Shown: positions 40,926 to 50,820, counted from the stretch's first letter. The stretch is DNA of 64,000 nt from Rubrivivax sp. (GCA_027491255.1 JAIXWM010000122.1:34072-98071); one strand, 5' to 3'. The notes: a model not told the origin generated them from the sequence alone. Made by a program: numbers and translations.

Positions 40926-41774
40926 ATGAGAGACAACCCCGTCAAGTCCCGGATCGCCGCCGGCGGCCATGCCTTCGGCGCGATGATCTTCGAGTTCTTC
41001 ACCCCCGGCATCGCCCAGATCTGCAAGGCCGCCGGCGCCGAGTTCATCCTCTTCGACATGGAGCACACGGCGGTCAGCACCGAGACGCTGCGCCAGCAGA
41101 TGGCCCTGTGCCGCGGTCTGGGCATCGCGCCGTTCGTGCGGGTGCCGGCCACCGAATACGATTTCATCGCCCGCATGCTCGACGTCGGCGCCATGGGCAT
41201 CATGGTGCCCATGGTCGACACGGCCGAACAGGCAGCCTTCGTCGCCTCGTGCTGCCGCTATCCGCCGCTGGGCCGTCGCGGCGCGGCCTTCGGGGTGGCT
41301 CACGATGACTTCGAGCCGGGTTCGGTGCTGGAAAAGATCCAGCGTGCCAACGAGCGCACCCTGGTGATCTGCCAGATCGAGACCGCCGTCGGCGCGCAGA
41401 ACTGCGATGCGATCGCCGCCGTGCCCGGGGTCGATGTGCTTTGGCTGGGGCACTTCGACCTGACCAATTTCATGGGCATCCCCGCCCAGTTCGACCACCC
41501 ACGCTACCTGGAGGCCGTGAATGCGGTCGTGGCTGCCTGCGACCGCCACGGGAAGACGGCAGCCTTCATGGCCTCGGACCGACAGTGGATGCAGGACTAC
41601 CTCGCGCGCGGCTTCCGCCTGATGGCCTACGGGCTCGACATCTCGATCTTCCAGAACGCGCTGGCCGAGGGCCTGCAGTTCATGCGCTCGCAAGCCCCGG
41701 CGCCGGCCAGCCCGGGCCGCAAGCGTGCGAAGCCGGCAGCGGGCGCACGTGCAGGCGGGCGCGCCAAGCGCTGA
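40926..41774 (+). CDS. HpcH/HpaI-family class II aldolase
   Basis: Metal-dependent pyruvate aldolase fold, 282 aa. Conserved FDMEHTAVS (metal/substrate), RVPATEYDF, CQIETAVGAQN (Glu ligand) and LGHFDLTNFMG (Asp ligand). Relatives cleave 2-keto-3-deoxy acid sugars or 4-hydroxy-2-oxo acids. The last ~28 residues are a Lys/Arg/Ala/Pro tail (PGRKRAKPAAGARAGGRAKR) that the fold does not need. 9 bp on each side to its neighbours, so it is operonic with the dehydrogenase and SDR. Confidence 0.88.
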   Translation: MRDNPVKSRIAAGGHAFGAMIFEFFTPGIAQICKAAGAEFILFDMEHTAVSTETLRQQMALCRGLGIAPFVRVPATEYDFIARMLDVGAMGIMVPMVDTAEQAAFVASCCRYPPLGRRGAAFGVAHDDFEPGSVLEKIQRANERTLVICQIETAVGAQNCDAIAAVPGVDVLWLGHFDLTNFMGIPAQFDHPRYLEAVNAVVAACDRHGKTAAFMASDRQWMQDYLARGFRLMAYGLDISIFQNALAEGLQFMRSQAPAPASPGRKRAKPAAGARAGGRAKR

Positions 41775-41783
41775 GACGCCGAC

Positions 41784-42530
41784 ATGCCGGGCGTGATCAT
41801 CATCACGGGCGCATCGAGGGGGATCGGCGCGGCCGCGGCGAGGGTGGCCGCGCGCGAGGGCTTCGCCGTGTGCCTGAACGCCGCGCGCAGCATCGATGCC
41901 GCGCGCGCGGTCGCCGACGAGATCGTCGCCGGCGGCGGGCGGGCCATCGCGGTGCAGGCCGACGTGTCGTGCCGCGACGAGGTGCAGGCGCTGTTTTCGG
42001 CCTGCGACCGCGAGTTGGGGCCGGTCACCGCGCTGATCAACAACGCCGCGGTCGTTGGCGAGCGCCGGGACATCGGCGGCGCGGACGCCGAATACCTGCG
42101 GCACATCTTCAGCACCAACGTCGACAGCGTCTTCTTCTGCGTCGGCGAGGCGGTCAGGCGCATGTCCACCCGGCAGGGCGGCACGGGCGGCGTGATCGTG
42201 AACATCTCCTCGGCCGCCGCGCGCATGGGCGGCGTGCCCGGCTGGGCCGCCTACGCCGCCAGCAAGGGGGCGGTCGATGCCTTCGTGATGAACGCGGCCA
42301 AGGACCTGGGGCCGCAGGGCATCCGCATCTGCGGCCTGCGCCCCGGCATGACCCGCACCGAGATGCTCGAGCAGATCGGCGGCGATGCCGTCGTCGCCGC
42401 CGGGCTGTCCACGGTCTCCCTCGGGCGCGCCGCCGATCCCCAGGAGATCGCCGAGGCGGCGGTGTTTCTTGTGTCGCCGAGGGCCTCCTACATCCACGGC
42501 ACCACGATCGACGTCACTGGCGGTCGTTGA
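41784..42530 (+). CDS. SDR-family NAD(P) oxidoreductase
   Basis: Short-chain dehydrogenase of 248 aa. Cofactor motif TGASRGIG (residues 8-15), NNAAV, catalytic Ser in VNISSAAAR and YAASK (Tyr-x3-Lys), and the C-terminal SYIHGTTIDVTGGR typical of FabG-like classical SDRs. Last gene of the tight three-gene set with the dehydrogenase and aldolase. Substrate not predictable; a hydroxyl next to a carboxylate is plausible in this context. Confidence 0.9.
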   Translation: MPGVIIITGASRGIGAAAARVAAREGFAVCLNAARSIDAARAVADEIVAGGGRAIAVQADVSCRDEVQALFSACDRELGPVTALINNAAVVGERRDIGGADAEYLRHIFSTNVDSVFFCVGEAVRRMSTRQGGTGGVIVNISSAAARMGGVPGWAAYAASKGAVDAFVMNAAKDLGPQGIRICGLRPGMTRTEMLEQIGGDAVVAAGLSTVSLGRAADPQEIAEAAVFLVSPRASYIHGTTIDVTGGR

Positions 42531-42681
42531 CGCCCGGGTCCCCGTGCCGGGCCGCCGGGTCCTGGGGACACAGGCTGCGCCTGCCGTATCGCGGAGCTAC
42601 GGGTTTATTCTGATTACGGCGAGGGGGTGAGGCGTCACAGTCGGGTCGGCGCGAGAAGAAAAGCATCGTTCACGAGGAGAC

Positions 42682-43680
42682 ATGAGCCTGAATGCCAGCC
42701 CAGGGCCCGTCGCGGCCCCGGATGAGGGATCCGTTCTGTGCGCAGGCTTGCCGGCATCGCCGGCGTCTCCCTTCTTCGGACGCTGCCTGGTGCAGGATCA
42801 GCCCGTGCCGGCCGGGCACCTGGGTCCGCTTCGCGACAGCACCGAGCTGCTGGATGAGCGCGAGGCCCTCGCCCGGCGCCTGCGCGATGAGGGCTACCTC
42901 TTCCTGCGCGGAGTTCTGGATCTCCCCCTCGTCGACGAGGCCCGCAGCGAAGTCTTCGCGCGCCTGGCCTCGGTCGGTGAATTGCTCGAGCCCGCCGAAC
43001 TCGGCGTCTTCTCGGGCCGCAGCCTGCGCGACGAGCGCGTGGCCAGCCGCGGAGCATTCTGGCAGTCGGTCAGCGAAGGCCCGATGCTCAGGCGGCTGAC
43101 GCATGGCGAGGCGATGCGCCGCGTCATGCAGCGCGTCATCGGCGAGGTTCCAAGACCGCACGACTACATGTTCCTGCGTGCCGGCGTGCGCGGACGGGCG
43201 ACCGGCCTGCACTACGACTATCCCTTCTTCACCCGCGCGCACGACCAGGTCTTCACCGTATGGATGCCGATCGGTGACGTCCCCCTCGAGCAGGGGCCGC
43301 TGTTCATCGTCGAGGGTTCGAACCGTTATGACGACCTGATTGCGCCGATGATCGGCTTCGACGTCGCGCGCGACGACTCTCGGAAGGCGACGATGTCGCA
43401 GGATGCGCTGTCCTTCGCGCAGGCGCGCCAGACGCGGCTTCTCAGCGCCGACTTCCGCCGCGGCGACATCGTCGTGTTCGGCATGTACACGCTCCACGGC
43501 TCTTTCCAGAACCACTGCGAGCACCAGCGCGTGCGACTGTCCTGCGACGTCCGGTGGCAGGCTGCGTCTTTGCCGCTGGACGAGCGCTACTTCGGCCCGA
43601 GCCCGGGAGGCACCACGGGTGCCGGTTATGGTGAACTGGCCGGCGCCAAGCCATTGACCGAAGCCTGGCATGTGCGTTGA
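42682..43680 (+). CDS. PhyH-like Fe(II)/2-oxoglutarate-type dioxygenase
   Basis: Phytanoyl-CoA dioxygenase-family protein, 332 aa. The iron triad is visible as HYDYPF (His-x-Asp) and the distal His in TLHGSFQN; the 2-oxoglutarate-binding Arg is probably in VRLSCDVRW. Such enzymes hydroxylate small acids or N-alkyl compounds. GAGGAGAC lies just before the ATG. 151 bp separate it from the SDR and 113 bp from dctP, so it may have its own promoter. It may unlock the transported substrate by hydroxylation (inference). Confidence 0.85.
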   Translation: MSLNASPGPVAAPDEGSVLCAGLPASPASPFFGRCLVQDQPVPAGHLGPLRDSTELLDEREALARRLRDEGYLFLRGVLDLPLVDEARSEVFARLASVGELLEPAELGVFSGRSLRDERVASRGAFWQSVSEGPMLRRLTHGEAMRRVMQRVIGEVPRPHDYMFLRAGVRGRATGLHYDYPFFTRAHDQVFTVWMPIGDVPLEQGPLFIVEGSNRYDDLIAPMIGFDVARDDSRKATMSQDALSFAQARQTRLLSADFRRGDIVVFGMYTLHGSFQNHCEHQRVRLSCDVRWQAASLPLDERYFGPSPGGTTGAGYGELAGAKPLTEAWHVR

Positions 43681-43793
43681 TCCCACGCGAGCACGGCTGT
43701 GGCTGTCGCGGTCCGAATTCCCTGGTCGGCGGGTGCACGCCAGTGCAGCGCGCCGCTGTTCCCGCCCCGAAGACTGAAAGCACAGGAGACACC

Positions 43794-44795
43794 ATGAAGC
43801 TCACCCGCCGTTCCCTCGTTGCCGGCAGCGCCGGCATGCTTGCCGCGCCCTTCGTCGCCCGCACCCAGGCCGCGACGATCAACCTGGTCTTCTCGCACCA
43901 CATGCCGACCAGCCACATCGGGCACAAGGCCGCGATGAGCTTTGCCAACGCCATCAAGGCCCAGACCAACGGCCAGGTCACCGTCGACATCAAGCCCGCA
44001 TCGCAGCTGTTCAACCTGCGCACCTCGGCCGAGGCGCTGCAACTGGGCACGCTCGACATGTGCTGGAGCGACCTGGGAACGTTGGCCAACTGGACGCCCC
44101 ACCTGGGCTTCGTGTCGCTGCCCTTCCTGTTCAACGACTTCGATCACGTCAGCCGTGTGCTCTACGGCGCCACCGGGCGACAGGTCGCCGGCATGGCCAA
44201 GGATGCGCTGGGGGTGGAGGTCCTTTGCCTGGGCGCCTCGGGGTTCCGCGTCTTCCTCGGCCGCAAGCCCATGAACAAGGCCGACGACGTGCGTGGCATC
44301 CGCCTGCGGGTACCCGAGATCCCGACCTGGGTCGAGATGGCCCGCGCCCTGGGTGCCAATCCCACGCCGATTCCGGCGGGGGAGATGTACACCGCCCTGC
44401 AGACCGGGGTGATCGACGCGATCGAGGTGCCCGCCGACTACATCGTCTCGGCCAAGATCTACGAGGTGGCCGGCTTCGCCTGCAAGACGCACCACATCTT
44501 CACCGAAGTCTCGATGATGGCCAGCGCCAAGCGGATGGCGGGCCTGCCGGCGGACGTCCAGAAGATCATCCGTGACAACGCGGTGCAGGCGGTGCAGAAG
44601 GAGATGTGGGCCGACAACCTGACGGCGCAGAACGAGGCCTGGGACGAACTGGCGCGCCGCGTCAAAGCCAACGACAAGCCCGACATCGCCAGTTTCCGCA
44701 GCAAGATGGGTCCGGTGCTGGACAACTTCATCCGCAAGACCGGCCCCCGGGGCAAGACTCTGGTCGAGGCTGTCCAGGCGGCTGCAAGGGCCTGA
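43794..44795 (+). CDS. dctP: TRAP transporter substrate-binding protein
   Basis: DctP-family periplasmic receptor, 333 aa from ATG 43794, preceded by CAGGAGAC. Signal peptide with twin arginines (MKLTRRSLVAGSAGMLAAPFVARTQA), possibly Tat-dependent. The family signature RGIRLRVPEIPTWVEMARALG contains the carboxylate-binding Arg, followed by PIPAGEMYTALQTGVIDAIE. Ligands are usually organic acids or acid sugars. First gene of dctP-dctQ-dctM. Confidence 0.93.
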   Translation: MKLTRRSLVAGSAGMLAAPFVARTQAATINLVFSHHMPTSHIGHKAAMSFANAIKAQTNGQVTVDIKPASQLFNLRTSAEALQLGTLDMCWSDLGTLANWTPHLGFVSLPFLFNDFDHVSRVLYGATGRQVAGMAKDALGVEVLCLGASGFRVFLGRKPMNKADDVRGIRLRVPEIPTWVEMARALGANPTPIPAGEMYTALQTGVIDAIEVPADYIVSAKIYEVAGFACKTHHIFTEVSMMASAKRMAGLPADVQKIIRDNAVQAVQKEMWADNLTAQNEAWDELARRVKANDKPDIASFRSKMGPVLDNFIRKTGPRGKTLVEAVQAAARA

Positions 44796-44819
44796 GGTCC
44801 GAGCCCGAGCGATCGCAAG

Positions 44820-45320
44820 ATGACCTCGCCGCGGCTGGCGTCTGTCGTGCGTCTCCTGCAGGGGGGCACGCAGGCGCTGGCCGTGGCCATGCTCGCCACC
44901 TATTTCGCGCTGGTGCTGCTGCAGATCTTCTTCCGTTTTGTTCTGAACGAGTCGCTGTTCTGGGCCGAGGAGCTGATTCGCGGCCTGATGGTCTGGGGCG
45001 TGATGTTGGCTTCGGTGCTGGTGGGGCGGGCTCGCGGACACATCCGGGTGGAGGGCGTGGAGTTGCTGCTCGGCGCGCGCGCGCGCCGGGCGCTGATGCA
45101 GGTCTGCGACGTCGTCTCCGTCGCCTTCTGCGTCTTGCTGGTGGTGGCCAGCGCCATGCTGATGGACCGTGTCTGGCACCAGATGTCGCCGATGCTGGAA
45201 GTTCCAAAATGGACCGTCTACATGGCGCTGGCGATCGGCCCCGCCCTGGAGGCCCTGGTGATCCTGCTGACCTGGGGCCAGGGTCCGCAGACTGAAGCCG
45301 GCGGGAGCGAGTCCCTGTGA
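44820..45320 (+). CDS. dctQ: TRAP transporter small permease
   Basis: DctQ-type four-helix membrane subunit, 166 aa. Hydrophobic segments lie at about residues 18-40, 55-72, 93-115 and 130-148; the conserved NESLFWAEELIRGLMVWG pattern is present. It starts 24 bp after dctP and overlaps dctM by 4 bp. Confidence 0.92.
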   Translation: MTSPRLASVVRLLQGGTQALAVAMLATYFALVLLQIFFRFVLNESLFWAEELIRGLMVWGVMLASVLVGRARGHIRVEGVELLLGARARRALMQVCDVVSVAFCVLLVVASAMLMDRVWHQMSPMLEVPKWTVYMALAIGPALEALVILLTWGQGPQTEAGGSESL

Positions 45321-46597
45321 CGATCGGCTGGATGCTCGCGACTTTTGCGGTGCTGATGGCACTGGGTGTGCCCATCGGCTTCTGCTTGGCGCTGTCCGCA
45401 GCTCTGAAGATCCTTCTGGACGGGCAGTTGCCGGTGCTCATCCTGGCCCAGCAGTACTACGAGGCGCTGGACAACTTCTCCCTGCTGGCGGTGCCTCTCT
45501 TCGTGCTGGCCGGCGAGTTGATGGCGGTGTCGGGCATCACCGCGCGCCTGGTGGGCATGTCCCGCGCTCTCATCGGCCATGTGCGCGGCGGCCTCGCCCA
45601 GGCCAACATCCTGACCAACATGTTCATGGGTGCCATTTCCGGCTCGGCGCTCGCCGACCTGACCGCGATCGGCTCGATGATGATCCCCGCCATGAAGCGC
45701 GAGGGCTATCGCGCCGACTTCGCGGTCGCGGTGACGTCCTGCGCGGCCATGATGGCGCCGATCATTCCCCCGAGCATCATCGCCGTGATCTACGGCTCGG
45801 TCACGGGCGTGTCGATCGGTGACCTATTTCTTGGCGGTGTGGTGCCGGGCGTGCTGGCCGGGATGGCGATGCTCGGGCTGGTCTGGTTCCTGGCCCCGCG
45901 CGTGGGCGCCGTCCCGGTGCCGGCCGCGGCCTGGAGCGAACGCCGGCGCGCGGTCTCGAGCGCGGTCCCGGCCATGGTGATGCCTGTCATCATCATCGGC
46001 GGCATCCTGTCGGGTGTCTTCACGCCGACGGAGGCAGGTGCGGTCGCGGCCTTGTATGCGCTGTTGTACGGCCTGGTCGGGCGACGTCACTCCGGCCGGT
46101 CGCTGTACCGCAATTTCTCGTCCGCGGCCTTCATGACTGGAAGTGCGCTGGTCACACTGGCGGGCGCGGGGCTGTTCAGCTGGGTGCTGAGCCGCGCCGG
46201 TGTCGGCCAGGCCGCGCTGCAACTGCTGCTGTCCGTCACTTCGGACCCGCAGTGGGCGATGCTTTTGCTGATCGCCTTCTTCTTCGCGCTCGGCATCTTT
46301 CTCGAGCCGGTCCCGGCGCTGATCATCGTCGTGCCCATCATGGGCCCGATGGTCGCCCATCTCGGCTTCGACCCGGTCCACTTCGGCATCGTCACCATCA
46401 TGCTGCTGGTGCTCGGGTCGGTGACGCCGCCTGTGGGCATCCTGGCCATGGTGGCCTGCAGGATCGCGGGCATCGGGTACTCGCAGACCTTCCGCATGTT
46501 GCTGCCTTTCATCGGCGTCTGGCTGGCCGTGATCCTGCTGGTGGCCTACGTACCCGGGCTGGTGCTCTGGCTGCCTCGGTTGGTCCAGGGCGGTTGA
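45317..46597 (+). CDS. dctM: TRAP transporter large permease
   Basis: DctM-type sodium-driven transporter subunit, 426 aa with about 12 membrane segments. Family motifs include NMFMGAISGSALADLTAIGSMMIPAM and APIIPPSIIAVIYGSV. The start overlaps dctQ by 4 bp, completing a full TRAP system. Convergent with the CocE-type gene at 46799; the 201-bp gap shows no gene or clear terminator. Confidence 0.94.
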   Translation: MTIGWMLATFAVLMALGVPIGFCLALSAALKILLDGQLPVLILAQQYYEALDNFSLLAVPLFVLAGELMAVSGITARLVGMSRALIGHVRGGLAQANILTNMFMGAISGSALADLTAIGSMMIPAMKREGYRADFAVAVTSCAAMMAPIIPPSIIAVIYGSVTGVSIGDLFLGGVVPGVLAGMAMLGLVWFLAPRVGAVPVPAAAWSERRRAVSSAVPAMVMPVIIIGGILSGVFTPTEAGAVAALYALLYGLVGRRHSGRSLYRNFSSAAFMTGSALVTLAGAGLFSWVLSRAGVGQAALQLLLSVTSDPQWAMLLLIAFFFALGIFLEPVPALIIVVPIMGPMVAHLGFDPVHFGIVTIMLLVLGSVTPPVGILAMVACRIAGIGYSQTFRMLLPFIGVWLAVILLVAYVPGLVLWLPRLVQGG

Positions 46598-46798
46598 TCG
46601 TTCCCGTTCGAACGCGTGCTTCACCCGGCGGTCCGCCGTTCAGCGGCGCCCTTGGCGTGGATGCGGCGGGGCACGGGCCGACGTGGCGCGAGCCGGGCGC
46701 CTTCCGGAATGTCGGCGCAGTGCGCGCATGTGCTGTGCGCGTCCGTACATCGCCGCAGCCCCATTCCGAGGCGGCGTTGCAAGGCGGCTGACCGGTCG

Positions 46799-48733
46799 CT
46801 ACGCCGGTGGGGGTATCACCGCAAGCACGACGTGCGAGGGATGGGCGGCATCGCTCCAGACGGTCTGCTCGGCCACGAGCTGATGGGTGTGGCGGCCGAT
46901 GGGCTCGCCGGTGTTCGGGTTCACATCCAGCCGCGGCCAGTTCGACGAGGAGATGTCCAGGCGGATGCGGTGCCCGCGCGCGAACAGATTGCTCGTGGGG
47001 GGCAGGGTGATCGTCACTTCCACGATGTCGCCTGGCGTCATCGGCACCTCGCGGTCGAAGCCTTCGCGGTAGCGGCAGCGGATGACCGAGTCGTTCAGCA
47101 GCATGTCGAAGCCCTCGGGGTAGTCCTCGTTGGGCGGATGCACGTCGATCAGCTTGGCGGTGAAGTCGGTGTCGACCGCGCTCGACGAGATCCACAGCCG
47201 CACTTGCGTCGGCCCGGTCACCTCCACCGGGTCGGCCAGCGGCGGGGTCTCGAAGACCAGCACGTCGGCGCGGTCGCGCAGGCGCGGCCAGGGCGCGCGC
47301 GCGCCGAAGAAGGAGGGCGCCTCCTTCTGGTCGACGGGGCCAGGGGTCAGCAGGTCGCGCAGCCGCAGCACCGGGCTGAGCAGCCGCGCCCAGGCGGGCT
47401 CGATGCCTGCGCTGCCCTCGGGCAGTTCCCCGATGGAGCAGTACAGGCCCCCGAGGGTCGGCACCGGGTGCGAAGGATCGAAGCGAAAGCGCCGTGGTGC
47501 CTCGCTCGGCCGTGGCGGCTCGGTCGTGAGGCGGCCGTCCGTGCGCAGATGGAGCCGGGTCGGCACGGCGCGTGCCAAGGGCCACTCGTCTTCACCCCTC
47601 CAGTGTCCGCCATGGTCGAGCTTGCCGGCGGGCGTGCGCCGGCCCGTGCCGCCGCCCATCACGAACAGGCGCACCGGCGGCTCGCTGGCGTGCTCGGCGG
47701 TCGCTGCGGTCCCGGCCTCAGGCGGGTCGCGCAGCCAACGCGAGAAGAAGGCGAGCTGCTCGTCGAAGTAGCGTCTGACGCCCCAGACGCTGTCCGCTCC
47801 GAAGTCAACCTCGTGGCACCAGGTGGCCTCGCCGCGCATCCCGACATGGCTCCACGGGCCGACGACGAGCCGCATCGGTGACTGCTTGAGCTGCCGCAGG
47901 CTGGCGAAGTACTCCGTGTCGGCGCCCACGTAGGGGTCGTACCAGCCCGAGGACAAGGTCACCGGCACATCCGCGTGCTGGGGCCAGAAACGCGTGAAGT
48001 TGTGCTCGACCCGGTCCCAGTAGCCGTCCAGGGTGCCGCGTGTGGTGTAGTCGATCAGCGTGTCTTCGAGCTGCGGCGCGTGGCGCAGGGCGGTCTGCCC
48101 GCGCCCCCACGGCGCGGCGGCGAACAGTTGGCGCAAGCGGCGCAGGTCGTTCCAGACGTCGGCCACCTTGGCCGGGTCGCGTCGCACCTGCTGGTCGTCC
48201 TGGGCGTGGATGAACAAGGCCCAGACCATGTGCTGTTGGAGCGCGCCGCCCTCTCGGCACTGGTTGTGGTAGCTGTGGGTCGGCACCACGTCGGGCCACA
48301 TCGCGCGCAAGCTCGCAGGCGCTTCCAGCGCGGTGCGCACCTGGGCCACGGCAGCGTAGGAGCTGCCCACCGTGCCGATGCGGCCGTTGCTCCACGGCTG
48401 GCCGGCGATCCAGTCGCAGATGTCAGCGCCGTCGCGGCCGGTGTGGGGCGTGGCCACGTGGTAGTACACCCCCGAAGCCTGCGAGCGGTAGCGGTCACGC
48501 AGATCCACCAGCACCACGTTGTAGCCGTGCGGGACGAAGAAGTCGGCAATCTCGCTGTAGCGCCGGTCGGTCTTGTCGTACGGCGTGTGCAACATGATGG
48601 TCGGGAAGCGGCCCTCGACGAAGCTGCCCGCGCGTGCCGGTCGGTAGATGTCGAAGGCCAGACGCACACCATCGCGCATCGGGACCATCACGTCCTTGGA
48701 CAGGTTGATTCCCCAGGGCTCCTGCGCGGTCAT
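46799..48733 (-). CDS. CocE/NonD-family serine hydrolase (first copy)
   Basis: X-Pro dipeptidyl-peptidase/CocE-type alpha/beta hydrolase, 644 aa, acting on acyl esters or amides. Catalytic Ser125 in TVGSSYAAV (G-x-S-Y), Asp in SSGWYDPYVG and His in GPWSHVG, followed by the C-terminal jelly-roll (galactose-binding-like) domain. No signal peptide, so cytoplasmic. Last gene of the five-gene minus-strand unit. It shares fold but little close identity with the second copy at 51639, so the two probably have different substrates. Confidence 0.9.
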   Translation of the reverse strand: MTAQEPWGINLSKDVMVPMRDGVRLAFDIYRPARAGSFVEGRFPTIMLHTPYDKTDRRYSEIADFFVPHGYNVVLVDLRDRYRSQASGVYYHVATPHTGRDGADICDWIAGQPWSNGRIGTVGSSYAAVAQVRTALEAPASLRAMWPDVVPTHSYHNQCREGGALQQHMVWALFIHAQDDQQVRRDPAKVADVWNDLRRLRQLFAAAPWGRGQTALRHAPQLEDTLIDYTTRGTLDGYWDRVEHNFTRFWPQHADVPVTLSSGWYDPYVGADTEYFASLRQLKQSPMRLVVGPWSHVGMRGEATWCHEVDFGADSVWGVRRYFDEQLAFFSRWLRDPPEAGTAATAEHASEPPVRLFVMGGGTGRRTPAGKLDHGGHWRGEDEWPLARAVPTRLHLRTDGRLTTEPPRPSEAPRRFRFDPSHPVPTLGGLYCSIGELPEGSAGIEPAWARLLSPVLRLRDLLTPGPVDQKEAPSFFGARAPWPRLRDRADVLVFETPPLADPVEVTGPTQVRLWISSSAVDTDFTAKLIDVHPPNEDYPEGFDMLLNDSVIRCRYREGFDREVPMTPGDIVEVTITLPPTSNLFARGHRIRLDISSSNWPRLDVNPNTGEPIGRHTHQLVAEQTVWSDAAHPSHVVLAVIPPPA

Positions 48734-48824
48734 GGTCTGCTCCTGTCCGTGCGCTGCCGCAGCGCCCGAGCAAAGGCGCGAGCAGGGTGTCGGGCGCCGC
48801 GCCCGAGCCGACCCCGGCGCGTGT

Positions 48825-49589
48825 TCATATCGCGATCGTCATGCCCCCGTCCACCGTCAGCACCTGGCCCGTCATGTAGGCGCTGGCCGGGCTCGACAGG
48901 AACAGCACCGTGCCCATCAGGTCCTCGGGCGTGCCCCAGCGCTTCATCGGCGTGCGCTGGCGTATCCATTCGTAGCGGCCCGGCTCGGCCCGGAAGGCCG
49001 TGTTGATGTCGGTGGCCATGTAGCCCGGGGCGATGCAGTTGACCGTCACGCCGTGCGGGGCCAGTTCGGCCGCCATGCCGCGGGTCAGGCCCTCCAGGCC
49101 GGCCTTGGCCGTGATGTAGGGCGTGTTGGTGGCGCGACCGATGCGCGCGTTCACCGACGAGATCATGACGATGCGTCCCCACTGGCGCGTGACCATCCCG
49201 GCCGCTGCCTTGCGCGAGAGGCGAAAGCATGCGTCCAGCGCCACGTCCATCGACGTCCGCCAGTCTTCGTCGCTGATGTCGAAGAAGTCCCGCGGCACGC
49301 CGAAGGCGGCGTTGTTGACCAGGATGTCCAGCCGGCCGTGGCGGGCGACGATCGCGTCCACGGCGGCGTCGGCGCTGGCTCGGTCTCGCACGTCGAAGCT
49401 TGCGATTTCCGCGCGGCCGCCAGCGGCTGCGATCTGCGACTGACGGGCTTGCAGCGCGGCCGCATCACGCCCATTGAGCACCACGAGCGCGCCGGCGTCG
49501 GCCAGCGCCTGCGCCATGCCCCAGCCCAGGCCGCGCGAGGCGCCGGTGACGAGGGCGACGCGGTCGCGCAACGAGAACAGTTCGAGCAT
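48825..49589 (-). CDS. SDR-family oxidoreductase
   Basis: Classical short-chain dehydrogenase, 254 aa from ATG 49589 with GGAGGAT upstream. TGASRGLGWGMAQ, NNAAFG, Ser in MISSVNAR, catalytic Tyr/Lys in YITAK, and C-terminal MTGQVLTVDGGM. Closest in style to gluconate 5-dehydrogenase-like SDRs, which fits sugar-acid metabolism (inference). Lies between the enolase-superfamily gene and the first CocE gene. Confidence 0.9.
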   Translation of the reverse strand: MLELFSLRDRVALVTGASRGLGWGMAQALADAGALVVLNGRDAAALQARQSQIAAAGGRAEIASFDVRDRASADAAVDAIVARHGRLDILVNNAAFGVPRDFFDISDEDWRTSMDVALDACFRLSRKAAAGMVTRQWGRIVMISSVNARIGRATNTPYITAKAGLEGLTRGMAAELAPHGVTVNCIAPGYMATDINTAFRAEPGRYEWIRQRTPMKRWGTPEDLMGTVLFLSSPASAYMTGQVLTVDGGMTIAI

Positions 49590-49638
49590 CGCTATCCTCC
49601 AGGTGGGCGGCCGGACGTGTGCCACCCCTTGCCGGGGC

Positions 49639-50820
49639 TCACCCGGCGAAAAGCGGGCGGGCGTCCGGCGTGTAGCGCGCGACGCCCTCCGGGTCGAGCT
49701 CGACACCGAGCCCCGGACGGTCGGGAATGTCCAGCAGGCCGTCGGCGTCGAGAGCGAAGGGCTCGCGCAGGATGCCGTCCACATAGGGGCTGCCGCCGAT
49801 GAACTCGACCAGGTCCACGCCAGGAAAGGCGGTGGCCATCTGCAGGTCGGCGGCCACGCCGAGCGCGGTGTTCCAGCCGTGGCCGACGTAGCGCACGCCG
49901 AAGTCCTGCGCCATCCAGACGATGCGGCGTTGCTCGCTGATGCCGCCGACCTTGGTGACGTCGGGCTGGACGATGTCAAAGGCGCCGCGCGCCAGCCAGG
50001 GCTGGAAGGACTGGCGCCGTGTCAGCACCTCGCCCCCGGCGATGGGCACCGGGCTCGCACGGCGCAGCGTGCAGAAGTCGTCGATCGCGTCGGGCTTGAG
50101 GGCTTCCTCGAACCAGCCCACCTGGTAGTCGGCCAGCATCTCGGCCGTGCGCAGCGCCCACTTCAGGCCCTGCGGCCAGTGCGCGTCGCTCGCTCCCGGG
50201 TCCACGAAGAGCTGCATGTCGGCGCCCAGAGCCTCGCGCGTGGCCGCGATGATGGCGCGGTCCAGGCCCGGGTCGTTCCTGCGACCGAAGGGACCCCAGC
50301 CGATCTTGAACGCCTTGAAGCCGCGCGCCTTGTAGGGCGCGACGACGTCGTGCATGCGCTCGGGCATTTCCATCAGCAGTGAGCAGTACGGGCGCACCTT
50401 GTCGATGTAGCGTCCCCCCAGAAGCGTACCCACCGACAGGCCGGTGACCTTGCCCAGAATGTCCCACAGCGCGATGTCGATGCCGCTGATGGTGTGCGTC
50501 AGGGTGCCGCCCCGACCCATCCAGAAGGTGTTCTGGTGCAGCTTCTCCGTCACGCGCTCGGGCTGCAGCGCGTTCTCGCCGCGAAACAGCGGCTCCAGCA
50601 CCTGCAGGGCCGCCTGCACCAGCCGGCCGTCGGTGAAGACGCTGCCGTAGCCGGTGATGCCGGCGTCGGTGTGCACCGCGATCAGCGCGTGGATGGAGTC
50701 CTCGGGCTGGATCTCGGCCGACCAGCCGCCCTTGGGGCTTTCGCCGAACAGGGGCGCAGCCACGATCGATCGGATCCGCACCGGGGGCAGGGTGCTGCGT
50801 GCTTCGGGGTGATGGGGCAT
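49639..50820 (-). CDS. Mandelate racemase/muconate lactonizing enzyme family protein (first copy)
   Basis: Enolase-superfamily enzyme, 393 aa from ATG 50820. N-terminal capping domain, then the barrel with catalytic Lys in FKAFKIGWGPFG, metal ligands Asp (LFVDPGA), Glu (WFEEAL) and Glu (AGGEV), and catalytic His in VGHGWNTAL. The Lys/His pair puts it in the mandelate-racemase subgroup, often acid-sugar dehydratases or racemases. The longer upstream frame is antisense-type and was discarded. 34 bp after the GntR gene. Confidence 0.9.
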   Translation of the reverse strand: MPHHPEARSTLPPVRIRSIVAAPLFGESPKGGWSAEIQPEDSIHALIAVHTDAGITGYGSVFTDGRLVQAALQVLEPLFRGENALQPERVTEKLHQNTFWMGRGGTLTHTISGIDIALWDILGKVTGLSVGTLLGGRYIDKVRPYCSLLMEMPERMHDVVAPYKARGFKAFKIGWGPFGRRNDPGLDRAIIAATREALGADMQLFVDPGASDAHWPQGLKWALRTAEMLADYQVGWFEEALKPDAIDDFCTLRRASPVPIAGGEVLTRRQSFQPWLARGAFDIVQPDVTKVGGISEQRRIVWMAQDFGVRYVGHGWNTALGVAADLQMATAFPGVDLVEFIGGSPYVDGILREPFALDADGLLDIPDRPGLGVELDPEGVARYTPDARPLFAG

